A stretch of DNA of 64,000 nucleotides, from NCBI GenBank assembly GCA_947652605.1, contig OX393579.1, positions 24,635,674-24,699,673 of the forward strand, written 5' to 3'. The stretch is from Elmis aenea (Eukaryota; Arthropoda; Insecta; Coleoptera; Elmidae). A program made the translations under genes and the position numbers. Of the stretch, positions 30,981-42,693 are shown one piece after another. Position 1 is the stretch's first letter. Each line of letters opens with the position of its first letter. The notes beneath the pieces were generated by a model. It saw nothing but the letters and a program-made list of their open reading frames with translations, did no database searches and had not been told where the DNA came from.

Positions 30981-32009
30981 CAGGGGCGCGTCAGGAGTGC
31001 AAGGGGTGCTTTGCACCCGGGCGCGATCAATCCGGGGCGCATGCAACGAGATAAAATTGGGCCTTTATATGTTTTCATGCGAAAGCGAATGGAGACCGAA
31101 GGATTGCAGCGGGGATTTCCTTAAAAATGATTTGCTTCTATACGATACGAGCTGAACAAAAGGAATAGCACTTGCACTCAGGGTGACCAGGCGAATTGTT
31201 GCTTGAAACTCCAAAAAAGCGCGCTAAAGTAGCCAAAATCGCCAACAGAGGACGTTGATGTAGTCAAAATCGCCAACTCACTATCTTTATTTAGTTGACA
31301 TTGGAACAGAAAAATATGTGATAAAGGGTTTAAAAAAATAATGAAGACCAAAAACATAAACATAATTCACATAAATTCAACAAAATTAGAATTACGTACA
31401 TGTAAACATAACATAGTGCTGCGCAAAAGTATTGAAACAGCCAGATATTACTGAAGATATTACAATAAAATTTGGTATCTGACCGTTATTGTATGTTCTA
31501 GATTTGATAAAAAATCACGATATCTCGGAAAATATCAGTTTTAGTTATAAAACAGGCTTATTGTTTTTAAAAGACAATAAAACTTTCTATGCGACTAAGA
31601 TAATATAGGGTGTTGAATTTAAAGAAAAATGAGTTTCCTTATGTTTAAAGTTTCAATATTTTGCGTAAAAAGCGCTCTGTATATTTTAAAAATGTAGAAA
31701 AGTGTTAATTAATTTATTGTCAATCTAAATTTCATTCATCGACTTATCGCCATCTAGCAGAAATTTATGTCGAAATATATCAACAGGCTTCTGTACTCCG
31801 AAACTACGTTTACTACTACGTAAAAGTTAAATGACGTCAATTTTCATTTACAATACGCTTGCGCTTGCGAAGCGAATAACACTAACTTCTCTCTTCTCTC
31901 TATCGAATGTTGCCATTGTACATTTTTTATACGTGACATTAACAATATGGATTTAGGGCGCCAGAAATGAGTTCGCATCCCGGTGATAAATACCAACGGC
32001 GCGCCACTG
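30981..32009. mobile_element. Probable hAT element, 1029 bp, with nested repeat
   Basis: CAGGGGCGCGTC at the left and GGCGCGCCACTG at the right are inverted repeats with one mismatch region. The flanks TCCTACTA and TCCTTCTT agree at six of eight bases, an aged target duplication. GC-rich subterminal DNA (TGCTTTGCACCCGGGCGCG) is typical. A piece of foldback family F lies inside. Confidence 0.6.
31410..31765. repeat. Foldback family F, partial old copy
   Basis: TGCGCAAAAGTATTGAAACA opens the segment like the terminus at 45848. AAATTTGGTATCTGACCGTT and later words (AGGGTGTTGAATTTAAAG, AGCGCTCTGTATATTTTAAA) follow the arm order of that element with a deletion. There is no right arm. Confidence 0.6.
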
Positions 32010-32017
32010 TCCTTCTT

Positions 32018-32366
32018 TGTGGATCACCCTGTATACCTGTGTTTTGCCATTAATACATACAAAAGTGAGGATACGTTCCATGTAATTTTTTATTGTAGGT
32101 ATATGTGTATGTCTGTCATTCCCTTGTTACTCGTGAAACGTTGAATTGATTTTAAAGAGGTTTTTTAGATCTGTATATGGGTTCCCAGAGCAAATAGAAG
32201 AGTAGGTACTTTTTATTTATTGGGCGAGTAACGCCCGAATTCTAATTTCTAATATTAAAACTATTAGGCGGGCAATTCCCGAATATACCCGAACATACAT
32301 TCTAATACTATACGAGGGTAAAACCCGAATACGTTGACGATTTTAACTGGAATATTTAGTTATCAG
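32018..32366. other. Non-coding stretch with repeated CCCGAAT words
   Basis: Between 32220 and 32330 the words GGCGAGTAACGCCCGAATT, GGCGGGCAATTCCCGAATA and CGAGGGTAAAACCCGAATA form three small imperfect hairpins in tandem. Their role is unknown. Confidence 0.4.
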
Positions 32367-33203
32367 TAGGGTTTCTCATATTTGACCATTTTGCTTGTCC
32401 CGGGATTCCGGGAAGACATCGGCCTTTGTCCCGGGATTTCCCGGGATCCCGGGATGTAATAAATTATGTCAATATTTTAAAATTAATAACCCAAAAAATT
32501 AAGGGAGCGGTTTATTACTTAAAACCAACTCCAAGTCATATATGTAATGCATTTTGCTCCATGATTATTACAAATAATTCAATAATATTGGTGAGAGAAA
32601 CATACATTTGGGAATTATAACCTTTCTATTGCAATTTCATATTTATGAATACAATAATATATTTTTTACAATGAATTTTTGTAATGTGATTTAAGAAAAC
32701 AAAGGTGATCTGTGCTTCAGTCAATTAGTCTTTTTCTTAATTTATTAACAAAAAGTCCTGCTGCATAAAATGCTCTCTCAGTCTCTATTGATGTAGGTGA
32801 AATTGTCTTGAGAGCATCTAGCAGCAAAGAAACATCGTTATTATCAATAAATTTTCATTTATAAGCTATTTTGCTTTGAATTATCAGGGTACACAAAAAT
32901 AAAACTGTAAAAGTATTTTGAAGATATTAACTTTGCAACGGAGACCGGGCTTCTTTGCGCCATACTAAACGAGAAAAATTATTTGAAAGTTTTTTCATAA
33001 TTTACTGTTAGTAAATACATTTTAGGCATAAAATTCTGATAAGTTATGATAGTATTACAAAGATCTTAGCACAAAATAAACGAAAACAACACTTTTTTAA
33101 AATCCCGGTAATTTCCGGGACAAAAAACATTTCCCGGGAAATATAAAATAGCTTAAAATGGACCGGGATCCCGGGATCCCGGGATCCCGGGAAAGAAACC
33201 CTA
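32367..33203. mobile_element. hAT element, 837 bp, with CCCGGG-rich ends
   Basis: It starts TAGGGTTTCTC and ends GAAACCCTA, with GTTATCAG duplicated at 32359-32366 and 33204-33211. Subterminal regions are packed with CCCGGGAT words (32398-32457 and 33103-33192). A hAT dimerisation-domain remnant lies on the minus strand, showing derivation from an autonomous element by internal deletion. Confidence 0.88.
32717..32852 (-). pseudogene. hAT transposase, C-terminal dimerisation-domain fragment
   Basis: The minus strand reads DNNDVSLLLDALKTISPTSI, then ETERAFYAAGLFVNKLRKRL, ID and a stop. The SPTS.E.ERAFSAAG..V.K.R..L pattern is the hATC dimerisation domain that closes hAT transposases. The fragment has an intact frame and a natural stop, but the DDE core and BED finger are gone. 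It lies inside the element bounded by 32367-33203, which supplies the context. Confidence 0.85.
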
Positions 33204-33211
33204 GTTATCAG

Positions 33212-34599
33212 TGTAGTAAAACTATAATTTACATGAACGAAGTCGTAGTTGAAAAGTTATTTTACTATTAAAGGTTACTTGGGATTATTTCTAAAAACTA
33301 CCTGATTCTGCGACAACTTTAATGCATAAATAAAGTTTTAAAATATCGTTACTGCTTCGATTACATCGTTTGTTTTTAAAAATAATAGCATGAAACGGTA
33401 CTTGAACCATTTGAAAACAAGACGTTTTTAAGTACATCAAAATTTCAAACTTATTTTTGTTGTAATGTATAGTTTTTTCGCCATTTAATACTGTTTACGA
33501 GTTGTTAAGCCTATTTTAAAAACAAATAAGATAATAGATGTGGTAATGATGTTTAGAACAATTAATATATGAAGAAACATACCTCTATGGTATAGTAAAA
33601 GTGCTTATTACTTATTTTAAATCATCAATTAATGTTCTTAAAATATGGCGTGGATAAGAGAATCATTTGTCTCATTTGTCCTAATTTAATTACACCTCTG
33701 ACCATAGCTGTACCGTTTTAAAGTCGCGAACTACCTCTATTAATTTCTCAGTGCGATAAACATTTTTTAATATAAAATCGTTTATTAAAGTATACTGCTT
33801 CATAACCCAATTAATGTTCAATCTACTTTTACGTCCAGAACGCTTCATTTGTTTTTATAAACTCTGTAATAATTTAAAATCAATTTTAACGATAAGATCT
33901 AAATCGGTCTTAAATTTTAACAAGTGTTATCCCTGTACTACCTCGATCGATTTTTTGATGTATATATATAGCTGGGCTACAAGGTTTAATCCGTGGATGG
34001 TAATTGCATAAACCGACTAGTCCTTTTAAATGGGCTTTGATTGACCAGAAACCACATCTTAATGGATCATGTTACCAGTTTATTTTGGAAGTGTATACTG
34101 AAGCAGCTGAGCTTAACAACGTTATCAAACAACAGGTAAAATGAAATGGGGTTTATTTTGTAGTAAAAGATCTAATTACTTTAATTTTGATTAAAACGCA
34201 TAAACAGGGTGTATTACATGAGATTGCAACCTCAAATAGTTTCCTTTATTAACAAATAAAAATATGTGAGTCGAATTAAGTAAATGTAGTTTTCAGTAAA
34301 AACAATATGTGTACGTCACATTATTATGAAAATACTTCGATTACAGATGACAAATGTAGTTTTGTCAGGATAACAAAGCTTTTTACAGCATTGAAATTAA
34401 AAAAAAAACTTTTTTGTGTTCTTCAATCAAAGATGAGTTATTAAACGTATTACGTCCCAAGAAAGCTAAAATAATTGTTAAGTGTGATATGAGGAAACAA
34501 GAAAAAGCAAATTACTCTTTAAATGGACTTTCTCAGAAGCTGCAAGGTCTACCGGTTAGACCACATACCCAATAAATAAATTACTACAAAATGAGAACA
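33212..34599. other. Non-coding stretch
   Basis: No gene recognised. ACAGGGTGTATTACATGAGA at 34205 and GGTCACCCTGTTA at about 34960-34972 could be the two ends of a decayed TA-type element enclosing the LINE tail at 34600-34860. The interior does not pair well. Confidence 0.35.
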
Positions 34600-34860
34600 A
34601 ATAAGACAATAATTGATGCAACTGAACACCAACAACTCATGTGGTATAAGCATTATGAAGTAATGCCAGAAGGAAGGCAGCTGGCCAAAGAAAGTTTACA
34701 ATTGGACACCACCATACAAAAGGAAGAGAGGAAGTTCTAAAACAACATGGAGGCAAAGGATGGTGAAAGTTATGGGTGCAAGAGAGCTCAAAGATGAAGA
34801 TGTTCAAGATAGAAAAAATTGGTGTAGAGGAACCGAAAAAAGTCGATGGTTGTAAAACTC
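34600..34860 (+). pseudogene. LINE reverse transcriptase, C-terminal tail fragment
   Basis: One frame gives QLMWYKHYEVMPEGRQLAKE. Other frames give WTPPYKRKRGSSKTTWRQRM and VMGARELKDEDVQDRKNWCR. This order (QL.WYGH..RMPEGR, W.PP..RKRGRP..TWR, ...DR..WR) is the standard 3' coding end of insect LINEs. Frame changes and stops show decay. Nothing of the reverse transcriptase core is present, which is typical of 5' truncation. Confidence 0.7.
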
Positions 34861-35004
34861 GGAAATAATAAAAATGTTAAGTGTATAGGAAAAAAAATTA
34901 TTTACTAAATCTTTGAATGTGTTGTACATTTCTAAATACGACACTTGATTGAAAGGTCACCCTGTTATTTAGTGTAGTTTAAAATTCTTAAAATTTGGAT
35001 GTTG

Positions 35005-35325
35005 CAATTCGGTACGAGTGAGTCGGTGTCTTATTTTGACCAAAGAGCTCCTTTTTGTTCGCCAAATCCAGTCTTGCTTCAATATGTTTTTCTTATAATC
35101 GTTCAGTAGGTAACTCTTCAGCTATTGTCTTGTCCTTTGGTAGGTAGTCAATCATGAGTCCCAAAAAATGACGTCATCTCCTTTCCAACCCAAGTGTCCT
35201 TCTTTGTCTTCCTCGGAGGAGGAGAATCTTTGTGGTTCAAGTGTTTGGATTGTTATTTTATCATGTAGCGATGAACCCATGTCTCATCTGTAGTAATAAT
35301 TCTCTGCATAAAATAGCTTGTGTTA
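35005..35325 (-). pseudogene. Mariner transposase, DDE-core fragment
   Basis: Minus-strand frames read QRIITTDETWVHRYMIK, then SKHLNHKDSPPPRKTKKD, then IDYLPKDKTIAEELPTE and LANKKELFGQNKTPTHS. They follow the mariner order: TDE.W.H with the first catalytic Asp, PPPKK, IDYL..G.TI, and LA.KKVLFHQDNAP.H. The second Asp of HQDNAP is replaced (GQNKTP), so the copy would be inactive even without its frameshifts. The third Asp lies beyond the fragment. Confidence 0.8.
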
Positions 35326-36179
35326 ATTAAAAAGCGGCCCAAACACTGGGGAATTACGAGGTCGAGCTAGCCCGGAGTGAGCAATCGCGGCACCCATATT
35401 GCAGAGCTTACTTACTTAAGCCTAATTCTTGAATTGAAATATTATGGATCCGTTCAGTTAAGTTAACTATCTCATGTCTCTGTACTTAAAATATTTTCAC
35501 TGTCAAACCCATAAATATACGTTGTGCAATAACATGTTGCTATTGTCAAACCCGTAAATATACGTTATTCTGTCCCTCAGAGGTAAAAATTCTGGAGAAT
35601 GCGCCGGGTTAAAAATTAAACTAATTGCAAGACAAATTATTTATTATCATTGTTGTTAGGGGAGTAACAAAAAAGTTTTTTCACAAAAGTTGTTGGAATT
35701 TATTAGCTATATAACCTATTTTAATGCACAGAGTATTTAGTTTTAGAAAATCAATATGCAACTTTACTATTTCAAATGAAACATTCTGTATATTTTTATG
35801 TTTTCTTGTAGATAAGTCAATTGCCATTAAAAAATATCAAGCATGTTTTTCTTATTTATTATTTAATAATTTTACAGTAATTGTTCTGGTGGATGCGTAG
35901 GGTCAAAAATTAAGCTAATTGTAAGACAAATTTTATGTTATCTCTGTTATTAAGGTAGTGACAAAAAAGTTTTTTTTACAAAAGTTGTTGGAATTTATTA
36001 GCTTTATAACCTATAATTATTTTAAAATGCACAGAGTATTATTTAGTTGTCGAGAATCAACATGCAATTTTACTATTTCAAATAGAACACCCTCTACCCT
36101 GTATTCCTATTTTTATGTTTTCTTGTAGTTACATTATTATTTGCTGATAAAGAAAAACATTTAGTATGTCCTATTCTTA

Positions 36180-36620
36180 CAGTGAGCGCTATTGGTCATC
36201 CCTACTCCACTCTTCGACCAATAGCGTGCCACGCTCTAGCACGCACCCGGGTTTAAGTACTGGTCAAATTGCACGCTCTGGCAAGTCACTTCTGGTACAC
36301 GAATAAGACTTATTATTTCAAGTGCTAAAGTAAGACATCGAGGCTCGCACCACAGCGGAGTACGCAATGCAGTGGTGCGCAGCCTCAACCAAGTTCGCTA
36401 CTCCGACGTCACTTCGCCATGGTTCATATACCATCATCTATCGACGCAGTCACCTACAACCAGGTGCCGACCCGGCACCTTCACCTCTACGAAGCGGACA
36501 CCGTCGCCTCCACCGCGAAAACACCGCCGCAGAAATCGTTTCGGTGATACTATGTTTAAAGTTAATATTTCTCGGGACATAATGAACAGTTCGCATAGGA
36601 TTTTTGTTTTGTAAGTAAAT
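36180..36620 (+). other. GC-rich island of unknown origin in the foldback centre
   Basis: This ~440-bp block is far richer in GC than anything around it. It includes a small inverted pair (GCTATTGGTC at 36189 and GACCAATAGCG at 36217) and GAATAAGACTTATTATTTCA near 36301. Two overlapping plus-strand frames of 71 and 80 codons with Pro/Arg/Ser-rich content start near 36367. It could be an LTR with the start of a retroelement leader, or a captured gene fragment. No domain is recognised. Confidence 0.4.
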
Positions 36621-36804
36621 ACACATCCCGAGAGAAGGCGCGTATTTACAAAAATATGAAAATAAATTTAAAAGAATATGGTTCCGCCAAAAATCCAAAA
36701 CAAATCAATGAAGAATAAAAACTATCCGTTTTTACACAATTTCTGTGGCAAAGAATGTAACATCTCAAAATGTCAAATTTTTCATTAGTTGTAATTCTGC
36801 CCAT

Positions 36805-36970
36805 AAATATATAACAAATTTGCTACAAAGACTATCAAATTGCAAGACAGTACTATAAAATAGATTTTAGCCCCTCTCATACTAAAGAATGATTCATCTA
36901 ATTTAAGCAAACCTGTATCTCTTACAATAAGCGAGATCCATACTGAAAATGTTATCTGGGACACCCTGTA
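36805..36970. repeat. Foldback right-end fragment shared with 16196-16311
   Basis: The run TTTAGCCCCTCTCATAC through TCATCTAATTTAAGCAAACC to TCTGGGACACCCTGTA matches the copy near 16.2 kb. A more decayed relative is at about 38690-38790. Confidence 0.6.
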
Positions 36971-37639
36971 TATGAATTTATATCACAAATATCGTCGTAA
37001 AGTGTCGGTTAGCAAAGCATATGTTATTAGCTGCCCACCAGATGTAAATTATTAAAAAAATCACATACTTTCTAATAAATTACAAAAAAAAATTAAAAAT
37101 TCATACTGTCAAAGACAAAACAGAAGACAATCGAAAAAAAGTAGTCGTTGGGTTTTCAAAACCACCGTGATTTGTAGAAATGCAATTTATTCTATGAATA
37201 TTTAACAAAAGTATAAGTAGATTATGTAACTCAGGATTTCCTGAGTTTTTGTGAAAGAAAACTTTTTTGTAACTTCCCTAATGATAGAGATAATAAATAA
37301 TTTGTTTTACAATTAGCTTAATTTTGGACCTGACACATTCACCAGAACAATAACTCTAGAAATATTAACTTTAGACAAAAACAGGCTTTATATTTTTTAA
37401 TGGCAATTAATTTATCTACAAGAAAACGTAAAAATGTACAGTTTCATTTGAAATAGTAAAGTTGCATATTGATTCTCGAAAAATAAATACTCTGTTTATT
37501 ATAAAGCAATTGCAGGTTATATAGCTAATAAATTCCAACAACTTTTTTGAAAAAAACTTTTTTGTAACTCCTCTAATAACACGGATAATAATTAATTAGT
37601 CTTACAATTTTTAACCCGGCGCATCCACCAGAATTTTTC

Positions 37640-39239
37640 TTTTAAAAGCAGAAAACCCGACACAGACGGCCTGTGCATATAAAAATTACGCCACAGTGAA
37701 AGGGTTAACGGTCTGTCAAAACCATTATATGAGCATTATCTATGTTTTCAACTGCCTTATTTGAAAAGCGCTCTTCATTTTTTAACTATGGTGTACGAAG
37801 GTGCAGATTGGTTAAGGCTTTAAACCCATCTTAAACAGGTATTTAATAACAGTTTGGTGTTCAATGTACTTCATTTTAAAGCAAATCAGTCGACACACTA
37901 GCAATGACCAGCTGTGATTCGAAAACCGTTCGACAGATTAAACTAAAATTTTAAGTTATGTTAGACAAGAGACCCATTATATTAAACCGTGCAAGAGACC
38001 AAACATCAGCATGGCGAAAGTAAAAACCAATTCGAGAGTCATCTCTCTGTCAGTCCGCGAACTTTTTATACACCCCTCGTAGTTTACATCGTCGTACATT
38101 TTAGACATTTAAATTACGGAGTGTGGCGCAAATTTACGAGTAAAAAATGTCCATTTTGAAAAAAATTATGCGTGCGTGAATCCTGTTAACAATCTTTCAA
38201 TCCAGTACGATTTTGAGGGTCAAAGTAATGCAATCAAAAGCTAGAGGTTTGTATGGGGCAATAAGTATTTGAACATAGATCATTTTCATGCGCGACTTAT
38301 CAAATCTATACTTCTATTCGCTTATGTTACTTGCAAAGCACTGTTTAGACTTTTTTTTAAAGATATTAGCGGGGTTGGCAACCGATAAATAAGTTTAATT
38401 TTGAATTCCATCATTAGATTTGCTTGACAATGTCGTATCTTTGGAAAAAAAAATCTAGAATAGCATACATTAAAAAAAAAAGAAAATTGACTGCTGTATC
38501 TTCGTAACTGGATGTGCCATGGAAAAAAACTGATATTGCTAGTTTTAGTGGCACATTATTTATTATAATGCTCAAAACTTTCAATTTTTATTTTCTAAAA
38601 TAGACAAGATATTAAATAAGATAAAAAATCCCGAAATTTCATACAAAGCTCTATTAAGGTAATTGTATATTTCTTAAAACATGTGAATATTGCTATTAAT
38701 TGTTATTTACAATTAGTAAATTTTAGCTAAGTTAATCGAACCTGTATCTCTTATTTCAAGCAACTTGAATTAGATGCCGGGCTGGCATCGAAAAGTATAT
38801 ATGTATGTTTTTCGGCGACTTTGATTATTATTTTTCAACTTGGGGTTCACCACAATCCATACTTTCGTGTCAAATTTGAATTTATATAAACTCTTGATTT
38901 ATATTTTGTGGCCAATTCAGATTTTAAAACAATGTGAATCGTTTTCAAAAGTTTGTTCTGCGTAAGTTGTAACTTTGATAGGTTTGTGATTTGTAACAAA
39001 AGTGTCACTTTCAAGTTTTAAGTGCTTTATACCAATAAATACTGCATCAACTTAAAGAGACCTAACTCATCAGCTACAGGTTAAATTCAGGGTCCTTGCA
39101 GAACTCTACCGCATACACCCACTTTATAGCTGCCGATGGGCAACTTGCCAAAGTCAATGAGAATTTTCAATGGGCTTAATTAGTAAATAGAGCATTTGAA
39201 AATTAATCGCTATTATACCGCAACTGATTAATTGCAACT
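37640..39239. other. Non-coding stretch
   Basis: Apart from the decayed foldback end near 38690-38790, I see nothing recognisable here. Confidence 0.4.
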
Positions 39240-39304
39240 TCTCAAATTCTAAACGAACGTTTCCTAGTGTTCTTGGTGTAAACGGAAGGTGGCGAAGGCG
39301 AAAT

Positions 39305-39523
39305 TTGTTGCGTCAAAAAGAAACAGCGACATTTAAACGACAGGATGGAAATCTTGCGACATTCTACAGTTATTTAAGTATGGATTACTTGCAACAACTG
39401 CCAGGACAACAACTTCAATTGCTTTGTATGTTGCGGATCTTTTACGATATGGATTTCTTGTATTCTGTGTTGCCAAGAGCTTCCGACAGTTATTATTTGT
39501 TTTATGGGCTGACTAAACATTAG
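39305..39523 (+). CDS. Unassigned open frame, 72 codons
   Basis: The frame starts at TTG-adjacent ATG-less sequence if extended upstream to about 39240, with its first usual start near 39305. It reads MLRQKETATFKRQDGNLATF and continues with a Leu/Tyr/Gln-rich stretch to a TAG. Base composition is less AT-rich than the flanks, which is why I list it. There is no signal peptide, transmembrane segment or known motif that I can name, and no splice signals are convincing. It may be a chance frame, a repeat fragment or an exon. I would not treat it as a gene without expression data. Confidence 0.15.
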   Translation: MLRQKETATFKRQDGNLATFYSYLSMDYLQQLPGQQLQLLCMLRIFYDMDFLYSVLPRASDSYYLFYGLTKH

Positions 39524-39888
39524 CATAGATTTTGTATGACTTTTTTACTATATCTGTTGTTTCAAATTGCTGTAAATAGAATTTTTTATTACGTTAAATG
39601 CTTAAACAAACGGTTGCTTTAAGCACTTTAGTGGGACAATTTTGCGAAGCTGTATTAGAAACCGTGTTTTAACAAAAAGGCAAAAAAAATGTTCTAGATT
39701 TTGTTTGCTATGAAATGGTGATAGTAAAATAGGTTTTTATAAATTACCGTAAGAGATATTTATTAGAATGCCTTTTTTTTAAATGGCAGTCCATGTAGGT
39801 TTACAATGACAGGTATGATAGCTAAAATGTGTATTTTCAAAAACAAGTAAAATAATTCGATATTTATTCAAAGTTGCCATGGAAAATC

Positions 39889-40453
39889 CAGGGATTTGGA
39901 GCGGAGCGCGGAGCTGGAGCGCGGAGCAGTGGAGCAATGGGTTTTTGCCCGGAGCGGGAGCGGAGCCGGAGCAAATAATTTTGATTGCTCCACTGCTCCA
40001 CTTTACTATAATAAACTACAATAATTTTTTTTAATGAAATATTCTCAGGGGTATAGTATTTAATAAAATTATAAATAAACTAAATTTGATTTTTTTGAAG
40101 TAAAATTATTATAATGTAACTTTTCTGAATATTAATTTTCATGATTTTGTATTTGAATTTTGAAAAATTTTAAAGAACTTTTTTTTGTTTTTTTAACTTT
40201 TGAAGATCAACAATTTGTTCATTTATTTAACTTCATTTGTTTCTTAGGGTAAAATATTGTAATTTTTGGTCCATTTCCACATATCTCATAAAATTTTAGC
40301 TTTGTTTTAAAAAACAAATTTTTAAATAAAAAAACTTATTTTATTAATATTTGGAGCGCGGAGCGGAGCGGGAGCGGAGCTGGAGCAGGCATCTTGATGC
40401 CGGAGCGGAGCTGGAGCGGAGCAACTAAAAAATTGGACTGCTCCAAACCCCTG
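39889..40453. mobile_element. hAT element with GGAGC arrays, 565 bp
   Basis: The left end CAGGGATTTGGAGCGGAGC and the right end, the complement of CAGGGGTTTGGAGCAGTCC, are inverted. GGAAAATC and GGAAAAAC (7 of 8) flank it at 39881-39888 and 40454-40461. Each end carries many GGAGC/GGAGCG words, forward at 39897-39975 and again at 40352-40435, with reversed TGCTCCACTGCTCCAC near 39988. The AT-rich middle is non-coding. Confidence 0.82.
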
Positions 40454-40599
40454 GGAAAAACAATAACCGACTTCCATTGTTTTATGTTGTTACTATTTAA
40501 ACGGTGACACTAACATAAATAAAATGCAAAATTAAAATAATAAGTTAATTTATATTACCTCCAGTCACCACAGTTATTTGTATCATTTTATGATGACAA

Positions 40600-40800
40600 A
40601 ACGTTCACATGTTTTAAACTTAATAAGATATGCCGATATGTTTCATCAAAGGTGTTCAAACTACAAACCACCATTTTCAACGCAAAGGCAAAATCTAGAA
40701 AACATTTCTCTGCTTCATTTTGACAAAAGCTCTCAAGTGCTCCTTTTATTCTGTCTTTCAGCTCTTAGGTGTTTTGAGGCATCAAATTATTAAGATGATA
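40600..40800 (-). pseudogene. DUF4817-type transposase, C-terminal fragment
   Basis: On the minus strand ELKDRIKGALESFCQNEAEK is followed, in another frame, by MFSRFCLCVENGGL and FEHL. The family ends in a block like L..RI..A......NV...F..RL..C.E.NGGHFEHL. One frameshift and stops are present. The same C-terminus is found in the centre of the foldback at 45848-47964. Confidence 0.5.
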
Positions 40801-41254
40801 ATTTTAATTTCGCATAACACATGATTTAATCTAGTCGTCTAAAAAATGACAGAATAGATTGACGAGGGTCAAAATAAGACTATGGAAGTCTCTTATGGGA
40901 AATGTGTAACCACTACATCCACTTATTTGAAAGTCATCAGAATTGCGAGCCACTTAAAAAAATCGGTTCAGTTCCAGTTCGCAGTCCATAATGTTTCGCA
41001 GATTAAGGCTTTGTCCCAGTTGGACGCAATTTAACAACTTTGAAAGATTATTTTAGTTTTTCTGACCAATTACAATATATACAGGATGTTCATCAATTAA
41101 TACAGGAATCTTTAAAATGATGGAATCGAGAAACAGTTAAATGATGAAATGAGTGTAGAATTATGAGTTGAAGTAAATAAAGTTTTCAGTATTTAAAAAA
41201 CAGTTGAGGTCTATGAGATTTTTCAAAAATTTAATTTTTGTAATTTTTTAAGAA

Positions 41255-41930
41255 AATCGTAGTTGGCGGTGACTTCATTAAATAGCTTTTTTCTGTGTCC
41301 GTCCAGAAAATCAGTCGTTTCTATTAATTATTAAGGCTAGAAAAACATCTTTACCGGCCTAGGCTAGAAAGTACATGGTTGCCATGGTGATGGTTTGTCT
41401 TAATCGGCATAGGTCGGAAAGTATCTGCTTGCTATGGTGATGAACTATTTTATTTTATAAGTTTTAAAAGTCAAAAAGTGCGTTTAACAGAATGAGGATG
41501 TACCTACCTTCTCAATAAGTAATAATAGTTATTTACGGAACAAGACCGGAAAGTGGTACTTTACTAGACGAGTAGGCAGTTTTTGGACGAGCCGCAGGCA
41601 TACGAGTCCAGTAAAGACACTCTACAGGTATCTTATGTACAATATGTTTTCAGCGTCCGCCGCTGACACCAAAATCACTATCGTCACCCACCATAATTTA
41701 ACAATAACTTGATAAACTACAGGGCAAAATTTGCTTGGTGGTATAATGACGTTTGTTTGATAGCACAAATCAACAAAACAACTCATCACCATAGCAACCA
41801 GTTACTTTCTGACATAAGCTAGTAAAGATGTATTTTTCAGCCCAAAAATTGATCGGAAAAACAGATTTTCTGGAAGGACGCAGAAAAAATTATAAGTGTC
41901 AATCAAAGTGAAGTGTCAGAGATGCCAACT
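41255..41930. repeat. Inverted repeat, ~675 bp
   Basis: TTTTTTCTGTGTCCGTCCAG near 41287 pairs with CTGGAAGGACGCAGAAAAAA near 41870. GGTTGCCATGGTGATG near 41378 pairs with CATCACCATAGCAACC near 41786. CATCTTTACCGGCCTAGGCT has a decayed partner at 41815. A further possible terminus, CAGGATGTTCATCAATTAAT, stands at 41082. Non-coding. Confidence 0.6.
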
Positions 41931-42693
41931 GTCAAACTTAGTACTTCTGGAAATCGGACAATGCATACTTAATGACCTAATATTAAATCTAATTATGTTT
42001 TTTTTTTAATTAAGAGCAATAGCTTAGATTTAATTTCTTGTAAAAATCACTGTATCGACTTTAACATTATTGGAAAAACCAAAAAGCTATTTGATAAAGT
42101 CACAGCCAACTATAATTTCTGTTCAAAAAACTAAGTTGGTGTTTTATTTTAAAATAAACGTCGCTAGGCATAACCTGCTTACTCATGCTTATTTAGCTTA
42201 GCTTTTCTGTAAAATTGTTTTTTAGCATTATCATTTAACACAAATTGATTTAAAAAAATATAGTAATTTTTTTAAAAATTCTGTAGGCATGTAAATTTCA
42301 AAAGCTTCATTTACCTACTTTGGCTTATAATTCTGCACGACTTCCTCATTTAACGGTTTCTTTATATCTTTTAGTGTCCGAGATCTTTGCAGTCATCATA
42401 AAAAAAAAACTTATGTTGTGTACATTTTCAACCTAATGTGCGTCTAATACAAAATTAGAATTCTGCTGCTACATGTAATTTCAGATTATTTAAATTATGA
42501 AACTTATTATAATATTAAATAATTATATTTTTTTTTCATTGAGTAGAAAACCTATATGTATAACAAGACACATTAAATTTTTTTGTAAAAAAAAAGTTTT
42601 ACTGCTAAGGAAAAAAATTAAGAAAACAACGGTACTGGATTGTAAAAATTGTCAAATTACTGGTGTCAGTGTTCGCTGTTAACTGCTTTATAC
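41931..42693. other. AT-rich non-coding stretch
   Basis: No gene recognised. The 61-codon lysine-rich frame at 42497-42682 reflects poly-A-like composition. Confidence 0.4.

Larger units (their letters stand above)
35586..37639. mobile_element. Foldback with two units per arm, ~2.05 kb
   Basis: Left units at about 35586-35878 and 35879-36140 share GTTGTTGGAATTTATTAGCT and GGTTAAAAATTAAACTAATT or variants. Their reverse complements lie at about 37356-37639 and 37230-37355, giving a forward-forward-reverse-reverse layout. The outermost words TTCTGGAGAATGCGCCGGGT and CGGCGCATCCACCAGAA pair. The centre holds a GC-rich block and a fragment of another foldback. No coding region is evident. Confidence 0.7.

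Noticed and set aside
34205..34972. A complete TA-type element bounded by ACAGGGTG and CACCCTGT
   Set aside because: The ends are similar but the arms do not pair and no duplication is clear, so I list only the LINE tail inside.
36360..36614. Pro/Arg-rich frames as a protein-coding exon
   Set aside because: Two frames are equally open and no domain or splice site is convincing; kept only as a GC-rich island.
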